Shown here piece by piece: positions 8,774-13,796 of a DNA stretch of 13,796 bases (positions are counted from its first letter, which is position 1; each line of letters opens with the position of its first letter). The position numbers and the translations under genes are program-made. The notes below the pieces were generated by a model that made no database searches, was not told the origin of the DNA, and worked only from the letters and a program-made list of their open reading frames with translations. Source of the DNA: Acanthaster planci (taxonomy: Eukaryota; Echinodermata; Asteroidea; Valvatida; Acanthasteridae); the NCBI RefSeq assembly GCF_001949145.1, contig NW_019091381.1, forward strand, positions 1,399,075 to 1,412,870, in the 5' to 3' direction.

Positions 8774-11468
8774 CTAATGACAAGAAAATCAGCTTACCAT
8801 AATCACTGTTCAAACTTCACTTTGTCGGCCATCTATAACTTTCAAGTTTTCGATTACAAAGCTTACACTTGACAGTGGAACTGCCTTTTTTTAGGTTTAG
8901 TCGAGTCCATCCAAGGTCTCTAAACAAGTCCAGTCACCAGTTCTTTCATAGGACTAGTCATAAGTCACACTGTGAACAGTGACAAAGGAATGCTTAGGTC
9001 ACACCTCATCTGAGTGTCTTGGGGCTAGGCTTAAAGACTGGATGATTTGTGGATGGACTCCTCAGCAACACTGCTGCCAGCAATATTGGCTTACTTAAAG
9101 ATGGAGATCTAGACTGATAACTGCGAGGGCATTGGTTCAAATCCCTGCTGGGCAAGTTTGGACAGATTTTGCCTTACGGGGTAATGATCATGGTGAGAAC
9201 AAATCCCGGCTGTCCAAGAAATGATCCCATGATGATCCCATGACGCAATTTCTCGTTCACTGAATAAATCCCTCAACTTCTTGCCACAGCCAGTGTGCAT
9301 TTTTCAACAGCCTTACCAGTGTGTATGTGTATGAACCACAGAGCTCCCATCAACACCATCCCCATGACAAAGGAGGCGATGGCTATGGCTGCAGCTGGGC
9401 CTGTGCCTAGTCCTTCACCTGGAGACAGGGAACAAGACCCCACATGCATCACAGTTAACATCAGCAAACGGTAGGGTGTCTTGCGTGGTTTACCAGTATT
9501 CAGGACAGGTACTGGACTACTAGAAGTAGTCAGGAATTTTCAAGTCTCATTTTTTTTCTGTCACTGACTTTTAGCTTCAGATTAGAGCTGAGTCCCCTCA
9601 GTTAAAATCCACAAAACTCACAGCAACTCTGAAACTTCGGCAACATCAAAATCCAATCTCTACTCTCTCTGGTATTCCTCTTTTAACAGACTGCCATCAA
9701 TGGCCTGTTTTCTTTCTGTTCATGAAGTGTGCACTTATGTTGTTTTTTAAATAGTTTAATGTTTCAGAAATCAAGCACATCTACCTTCACAATCTTTGTT
9801 TTCATCATCCTTGGCCACTTCAGGTTCTGAAAGTAACATGTTCACACATATTAAGAATTTGACAAAGACATATGAAGGTGGATTAAAAATGAAATAGATA
9901 CAGAAATGCAATTCAACGTTTATGTGCACTTTGGACGGAAAACGTCTCTGTTAAACAGGGAGTAACATGAAAAATGCTAGTAAGTATACAATAAGTTGTT
10001 ACAGGCTTATCTCAAAAATAAGCCCAGGTAAATGATTTTTCCTTCCCCTGGATAAACAATCAAATAAGAGATCTTGAGGTCCTTTATCCCCCCCCCCGGA
10101 GATGCCAAGTGCCCCACCAAAGGGAGTAATATGATTATGGATGAGGCCTTCAAATTATGGATCAGAATTATCTTATGGGGGAAGCAAGGGTGACGGTGAA
10201 AGAAAACTGGTATCAGACTGGTGACAGTTCGAATCAGTAATCGCTATTAACTCTGGTTGGATGAGCAACTACCACCCTGTTTGAATGAAAAAGGATGAGA
10301 TGGAAATTAAACCAAGTCTCTGGGTTCCTTCAGTTCTACCCTACCTCAGCCTAAAGTCTTGAACAGTGTTGCTCTAGTCAAACGAGGCTGGAGGCCATAT
10401 TTGTCTTTTCAAGAGGTATTTCAAGTGTACTTGTAGCTTACCTGGTTTTAAATTTGCTCTACTGTAGAGGAAATCAACTATGTTGGATCTAAAGTTGTAC
10501 GGTCCAAGGTACAAATTCTGAGTGGGAAAGTTGGGTACTTGACCGGTCACCTTGTTGATGTCAAGGCAACCCGTTTGTGGATTCATGATATGATCACACT
10601 GTATCACAGAAACAAAGGAGAGAAAACAAGGTAGGGCACAGGTGCAACACTTAATTAACTCACTCCAATGTCCATAATCCAAGAGTTGAAAGCGAGAAAG
10701 GCGATATGCTTTCGGTGCAAGTGTGAGACACTCAACAACTGAAAGCTCAACTTTGAAAAAAAAAAAAGGCCAGATATATTGGCTGACTTTTCAAATACAG
10801 AAACGCTCCATGTGTAGTGATTGTGAACGTCACATGTTGCATATTTATTAACCTGCTGTAATAAACCAAACCAAGCACGTCCATTGAGAGCAGTTACGAA
10901 GCCACTGCCCGTCATGTATAGTCCTGGTGTCATTTAAACCAGTACTGTCTGGGCAAGACTCATCAACCTGGGCTCTGCCTTGCTGGCTGAGAGTCATTTG
11001 TAGAACATGTGTACAATATTCTCACTGCGATCTCACAACTTACAACACACTATATTTCACGGCTCAGTGAACATTCAGGGTTTAAACCTGTAAGCCTCAC
11101 CTATGAACACATAAGGATGCTAAAATCAACCATCCCCACTCTTGATAAACCATATATTTGTATACGGTTAAACACTGCATTCTCTAAGCTGACGACAGTT
11201 ACATGTACATATGTAGGTGTGAATGGGCGTGGCTAGGGTGTGGTGTGGGTGTGGTGTGGGTGTGGCCCCCTTTTCTGCCTCCTGTCTTACCGGTGGTATT
11301 CCCCTCCTGCTACCTACTCCATCCTTGAAACACACCCCCAGTTCACAATGGATGTAGGTCCTGGCTTCCGAGTTCCATTGCAGGTAAGGCACCACAAAGC
11401 TGAATCGCCTGGACTGACTGGTGGAGGACACATCCTGGTGGAATATCAACGACTCATCTTTGGCACAA
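8529..11468 (-). CDS. TGFBR3: TGFBR3 / betaglycan, C-terminal five exons (gene overview)
   Basis: This is the type III TGF-beta co-receptor, a single-pass membrane glycoprotein that presents ligands such as TGF-beta2 and inhibin to signalling receptors. Coding exons on the minus strand are 11468-11291, 10598-10442, 9826-9785, 9418-9317 and 8773-8529. All introns are GT-AG and the phases join without a break (0, 1, 1, 1), giving 240 residues to a TGA at 8531-8529. In order they hold the end of the ZP domain, an acidic linker, a transmembrane helix and an 81-residue tail beginning HTG. Identity rests on CAKDES...RRFSFV (vertebrate CPKDES...KRFSFV) and on GALWFIHIHTG after the helix (vertebrate GALW-I-SHTG). 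Endoglin is the paralogue to exclude; a CDC7 neighbour favours TGFBR3. The N-terminal exons lie right of the window. Confidence 0.93.
8571..8705 (-). repeat. 15-bp coding minisatellite (NGxxP pentapeptide repeat)
   Basis: Nine consecutive 15-nt units in frame encode N-G-x-x-P or a decayed form. The middle units are the most regular (8616-8690: NGHVP NGAIP NGAVP NGAIP NGHVP). Both edges have drifted (NGQLL at one end; SGFMP, SRLNP and NGIPL at the other), as expected for an array that grew from its centre. It lies wholly inside the receptor's cytoplasmic tail. Confidence 0.9.
9085..9290 (+). mobile_element. Degenerate tRNA-derived SINE in a TGFBR3 intron
   Basis: An exact pol III B box (GGTTCAAATCC, 9134-9144) lies about 47 bases after a weak A-box-like TGGCTTACTT (near 9087). 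The bases around it (GGCATTGGTTCAAATCCCTGCTGGGC) follow the usual tRNA T-arm and SINE-body pattern. The downstream part carries a short ATGATCCC duplication and ends near TGAATAAATCC. Boundaries are approximate, and no terminal target duplication was found. Confidence 0.5.
9317..9418 (-). CDS. TGFBR3: TGFBR3 exon: transmembrane helix
   Basis: The exon is 102 nt, phase 1 on both sides, with acceptor CTGTCTCCAG and donor ACTG|GTAAGG. It encodes EGLGTGP and then a hydrophobic segment of about 23 residues (AAAIAIASFVMGMVLMGALW), followed by FIHIHT. The GALW...HTG end of the helix matches vertebrate betaglycan closely, and this is the strongest single identity mark of the gene. The MG-x-x-LMG spacing gives a small-residue face that could allow helix packing (inference). 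Confidence 0.92.
9785..9826 (-). CDS. TGFBR3: TGFBR3 mini-exon (42 nt): acidic juxtamembrane linker
   Basis: This 42-nt exon is phase 1 on both sides, with acceptor TTACTTTCAG and donor GAAG|GTAGAT. It encodes PEVAKDDENKDCE, plus a split Glu before and a split Gly after. It is too short to stand out as an open frame. It is supported by good splice sites at both ends and by exact phase agreement with its neighbours. Skipping it would keep the frame (42 = 14 x 3), so it could be an alternatively used cassette. The single Cys might pair with a partner chain; that is speculation. Confidence 0.78.
9827..10441 (-). other. TGFBR3 intron (615 bp) between stalk exon and mini-exon
   Basis: No coding or repeat feature is recognised apart from a run of ten C near 10088-10097. 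Boundaries are GT at 10441-10440 and AG at 9828-9827, on the minus strand. Confidence 0.75.
10442..10598 (-). CDS. TGFBR3: TGFBR3 exon: last ZP cysteines and membrane-proximal region
   Basis: The exon is 157 nt, phase 0 in and phase 1 out, with acceptor TGATACAG and donor CCAG|GTAAGC. It begins CDHIMNPQTGCLD, which aligns with the end of the vertebrate ZP domain (CVPPDEACTSLD): two cysteines about ten residues apart, then LD. Joined to the previous exon it reads GIPP-CDH, comparable to LPKCVPPD. The rest, to ANLKP, has no clear counterpart that I recall and probably forms the stalk before the membrane. Conservation is lower here than in the flanking exons. Confidence 0.85.
10599..11290 (-). 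other. TGFBR3 intron (692 bp) after the ZP exon
   Basis: The intron starts GTAAGACAGG and ends TGATACAG. It holds the short GGTGTGG repeat (11236-11265) and an A run near 10757-10767. Nothing else is recognised in it. Confidence 0.78.
11236..11265. repeat. Short 12-bp GGTGTGGTGTGG repeat beside a splice donor
   Basis: About two and a half copies of a 12-bp GT/GG-rich unit lie 26 bases inside the intron that follows the ZP exon. On the transcribed strand it reads CCACACC-type, C/A-rich. No function is claimed. Confidence 0.7.
11291..11468 (-). CDS. TGFBR3: TGFBR3 exon: ZP domain, C-terminal half
   Basis: The exon is 178 nt: one leading base, then 59 codons. The acceptor (TTCTTACAG) precedes TTGTGCC and the donor is CCG|GTAAG. 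It starts with CAKDESLIF and continues to SRRFSFVVPYL and YIHCELGVCF. This is the ZP-C pattern, in which a hydrophobic strand (FSFV) is followed by an HCEL...C cysteine pair (betaglycan: QCELTLC). The ZP domain in betaglycan takes part in ligand (inhibin and TGF-beta) binding. A GSRRG dibasic stretch follows, but it does not make a full RXXR furin site. Confidence 0.93.
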
Positions 11469-11662
11469 CTGTAAGAACGTAAACCCACAAAATGAGATAA
11501 AACATCACCATTTCAACCTTCAGCGTTAAAAGTAAGCTACGCAGATCTCACTGTAACTTCCATTAAACTTCATAATGAAAAAACGAGCACAGGATGATGT
11601 TGATACATGTACGTGTGCCTTAATTTAGAGTAAAGAGGATATTCCACTATAGAGGCTTTACG

Positions 11663-11760
11663 TGGTAGCCATCTTGCAGGGCAGTTCTTTTGTTCCACAG
11701 GGTAACCTCCTTTGTGCATACCCTGTGGAACAGAAGCACTGGCCTGCAAGATGGCAGCCA
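11663..11760. repeat. Long near-perfect hairpin (42-bp arms, 14-nt loop)
   Basis: The left arm (11663-11704) and right arm (11719-11760) are reverse complements at 37 of 42 positions, with a 14-base loop between (11705-11718). Transcribed from the + strand, two of the five differences become G-U wobbles, leaving three mismatches; from the minus strand all five are mismatches. Weaker pairing extends about 11 bp further at the base. Size and shape fit a microRNA precursor or a small foldback MITE. The arms include GCCATCTTG / CAAGATGGC, the YY1-type core. It lies in the TGFBR3 intron upstream of the ZP exon. Confidence 0.8.
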
Positions 11761-12082
11761 TGCAAACCCCCAACACTGTTTTAATACAATAATTTCATAC
11801 TCCCCAGGGAGTTGCGATAAATTTGAGACCTGGAGAGCACTAAGGTAGGGCTTCATTGTTCACTTCAATCTCTTTTTAGTGTCAATTTATAGATCACATC
11901 TAAACTGGATAGTACAAATCTGACTAAATGATCGAGCATACAAAGAGACACCTGCACAACCATGTGCCAAAAAAATGAATGAGTCTATCGCTGATTACAT
12001 GTTGTGTTGCAAAATAATACGATATCAGAGTTTTTATAAGGCAATGGTAACAATATATATGTCATTCAAAAGCACTAATGTA

Positions 12083-12947
12083 GAGTAAAATCTCAATAAG
12101 TCGAAGCTCAGGGGAATGGATGAAAAGTTTGAGTTATCCGACATTTGAGTTATCGAAGGTTACTCGCTTCAGTGCACATGCAACCTTACTGGCTTACGGC
12201 AGTTGGCCTGCAAGCTGAGTCGAACACAAAGTGGATTTTAAGCTATCCTTACTGTGCAAGATTTCCTCAAACATCATCATTGAACATGTTTTTATGTGGT
12301 ACATTAATAAACAATAAACCAATGAAGTTAAATACCGGTACCTGTGTCAACGTCTTGAGAATTCATTCATTTGCTTTGCTTGATCAGGCTGTTACCGCAT
12401 AACGCAGTGTGCGGGCCAGTTGGTCAGGGTTTCCGTGCTGGGTCACGTGATACATGTACAGAGCGCTTGAGGGCACATCATTCGTGCCTGAGCTGCATCC
12501 AAATCTCTTGTCTAGAGCTAGGTCTTGGTATTCACTCCATTGGAAATGCATAGAGACACCCAGACAATAGACCTAGCCGTAGCTCTGGAAGCCCGTTTCA
12601 GACACGGCCTTTATGGTTGTGGTTGATGCCCACCCAGGGCTTGTCGACGTGACAATGGCAGCCCGTGTGAACATGCTCGGCTCATCAGAGAAAAAGCCGT
12701 GCACGTGACAGTAATGACTCATAATGAAGGCAAGCGTTCTTTCATCACTTTTTATTCATCATTCTTCAGTTTTTTGTTTTAATTGGCCTACCAAAACTTT
12801 GAGATAAGCGGCTTCAGTGGTATTGACGTTTCGAGTTACGGATAGTTTATTGCACATAAAGGCCTATTCTTTTGTTGGGAATACAGAAAAACGTCGAGTT
12901 TAACGGAGTTTCGACTTAACGGGCTTCGACTTATCAAGATTTTACTG
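12083..12947. mobile_element. pogo/Tigger-like MITE, 865 bp, TA target site
   Basis: The termini are GAGTAAAATCTCAATAAGTC on the left and, read inward from the right, CAGTAAAATCTTGATAAGTC. Both continue GAAGC and both are flanked by TA (12081-12082 and 12948-12949). TA duplication with a CAGT start is typical of the pogo/Tigger branch of Tc1/mariner. Near both ends are several copies of TCGA(G/C)TTA-type motifs, likely transposase-binding repeats. The longest internal frames (60-85 codons) show no DDE or helix-turn-helix motif, so the element is non-autonomous. It lies in a TGFBR3 intron. Confidence 0.75.
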
Positions 12948-13089
12948 TATATCATAATTATCTCTGCTCACTGGGCTTACAGCATCTGAACACTCCTCAA
13001 TCTCAGCTCCCTGGAAAGATTAGGTACTAGCCTGATGCTGCAATTACAGGCAAAAATGGCCAAGCAATAACTGTATCCATTCTCAGAAG

Positions 13090-13222
13090 AAGTGGGCGGA
13101 AAGACATACGTAGAGGTTAAGTGACTTGCCCAAGGTCGTAACATGTTATCACCTGCAAGGATTTGAACCGCAGACCCTGCAATTGGGAGCTACCAAACCC
13201 ACATTACTAAAGCCACATATCC
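13090..13222 (-). mobile_element. CORE-SINE (MIR-like) element
   Basis: On the minus strand there is an A-box-like TGGCTTTAGT (near 13215), then an exact B box GGTTCAAATCC (13169-13159). About 25 bases later comes GACCTTGGGCAAGTCACTTAACCTCT (given here in two parts: GACCTTGGGCAAG and TCACTTAACCTCT). That order and wording match the tRNA head plus CORE domain of mammalian MIR (GACCTTGGGCAAGTTACTTAACCTCT). The 3' tail is not identified, so the left boundary is approximate. Confidence 0.7.
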
Positions 13223-13339
13223 AACTTGAGAACATATCACCATCATCCTTAGCTCAACAATGGGCCAGCTGCATGTTACTGGTAAGGACTAGAAATTTGC
13301 ATAAAACATCAGGTTGTGTACATTGCTCCTGTATGGGCC

Positions 13340-13600
13340 ACATTTCACAACACTGCTAAGCACATGATTTTCTGCTAACAGAGGCTCCATCTATTTTAGA
13401 GACCACAGGCAGCAATTTCAGCAAAAGGCTTGCTTCCATGTAACTGGGAAGAAAACTGTGCTTAACTTGGTAACAATGGAAATCTCTTTGCACGCCAAGC
13501 ACTGCCGTGATATAGTACTTATGGTTAGCAAAATTTTACGCTACAGTAAGCATGACTTTTCTGCTCACCATTAAGCAGCAGACCCTGGTCCTGAGATTTT
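13340..13600. repeat. Degenerate interspersed repeat with GCTAAGCA / TTAGCA motifs
   Basis: The stretch repeatedly shows short variants of GCTAAGCA and its complement (CTGCTAAGCAC, CTGCTAACAG, GTTAGCAAAATTTT, GTAAGCATG, ATTAAGCAGCAG). I associate this pattern with dispersed repeats of echinoderm genomes, from general familiarity and not from a match made here. No ends or coding capacity were found. It is intronic in TGFBR3. Confidence 0.3.
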
Positions 13601-13613
13601 TTTTTATAGCAAG

Positions 13614-13796
13614 TGAACTCACTCAACTACTGGGAACGATACTGAATTGCAGACTCTCCAAGAGACTCACTCACTCAACTACTGGGAAACGATACTGAGT
13701 TGCAGACTCTCCAAGAGACTCACTCACTCAACTACTGGGAAACGATACTGAGTTGCAGACTCTCCAAGAGACTCACTCACTCAACTACTGGGAACG
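13614..13796. repeat. 53-bp minisatellite running off the window
   Basis: The unit carries CAACTACTGGGAA, ACGATACTGAGTTG and CAGACTCTCCAAGAG, joined by ACTC repeats. CAACTACTGGG recurs at 13624, 13676, 13729 and 13782, giving spacings of 52, 53 and 53. The first copy differs slightly (GAATTG for GAGTTG, one A fewer); later ones are near identical. At least three full units are present and the array continues beyond 13796. Confidence 0.9.

Noticed and set aside
9109-9160. Functional tRNA gene
   Set aside because: Only the B box is good. The A box is weak and no acceptor stem or full cloverleaf can be drawn, so it is listed as a SINE.
12145-12553. Frames of 60-85 codons inside the pogo-like MITE as a transposase remnant
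   Set aside because: No DDE triad, helix-turn-helix or other transposase motif could be seen.
12980-13012. Possible 30-nt minus-strand micro-exon (acceptor CTTTCCAG, donor GTAAGC) upstream of the ZP exon
   Set aside because: The splice sites and the outgoing phase fit, but the encoded residues (ELRLRSVQM) do not resemble the ZP region expected just before CAKDES. Chance sites of this kind are common.

Overview
The window is nuclear DNA from an animal. It carries the 3' ends of two spliced protein-coding genes that converge tail to tail, with a long gene-free interval between them and several transposon-derived repeats around them. The organism is most likely an invertebrate deuterostome. Both genes match animal families, their introns are small (366-692 bp where complete), and the spacer is AT-rich and full of short non-autonomous DNA transposons and tRNA-derived SINEs. 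The repeat style looks echinoderm-like to me (sea star or relative), but a hemichordate or cephalochordate is possible; this is inference.

Left end, 1-about 860, + strand. An intron holds the end of a piggyBac-like MITE and three identical 39-bp tandem repeats. It leads into the terminal coding exon of CDC7 (about 227-618), the kinase subunit of the Dbf4-dependent kinase that fires replication origins. The exon has the final part of the kinase insert and the C-terminal kinase subdomain. Poly(A) signals follow at 654, 754 and 834.

Middle, about 860-8528. No convincing coding sequence is seen on either strand. The stretch holds a complete 569-bp piggyBac-like MITE with TTAA target sites (3179-3747), a triple DR1 nuclear-receptor-type motif (4426-4445), an inverted repeat of GGTCTTG-like units (7939-8140), and several minus-strand AATAAA signals that could end the second gene's 3' UTR.

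Right half, minus strand, 8529-13796. Five phase-compatible exons (11468-11291, 10598-10442, 9826-9785, 9418-9317, 8773-8529) encode the last 240 residues of a betaglycan / TGF-beta type III receptor (TGFBR3). They cover the end of the ZP domain, an acidic linker on a 42-nt mini-exon, the transmembrane helix, and a short cytoplasmic tail built of NG-x-x-P pentapeptide repeats. The introns contain a tRNA-derived SINE (about 9085-9290), a long near-perfect hairpin (11663-11760), an 865-bp pogo/Tigger-like MITE with a TA target site (12083-12947), a CORE-SINE-like element resembling mammalian MIR (about 13090-13222), and a 53-bp minisatellite running off the right end.

The two proteins do not act in one pathway: CDC7 is nuclear and controls replication, while TGFBR3 is a cell-surface co-receptor. 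What joins them is position. CDC7 and TGFBR3 are also convergent neighbours in human 1p22, so the window appears to show a deeply conserved microsynteny block. I found no sign of a new enzymatic or defence system. The points of most interest are this gene pair, the repeat-built receptor tail, the hairpin, and the MIR-like SINE.
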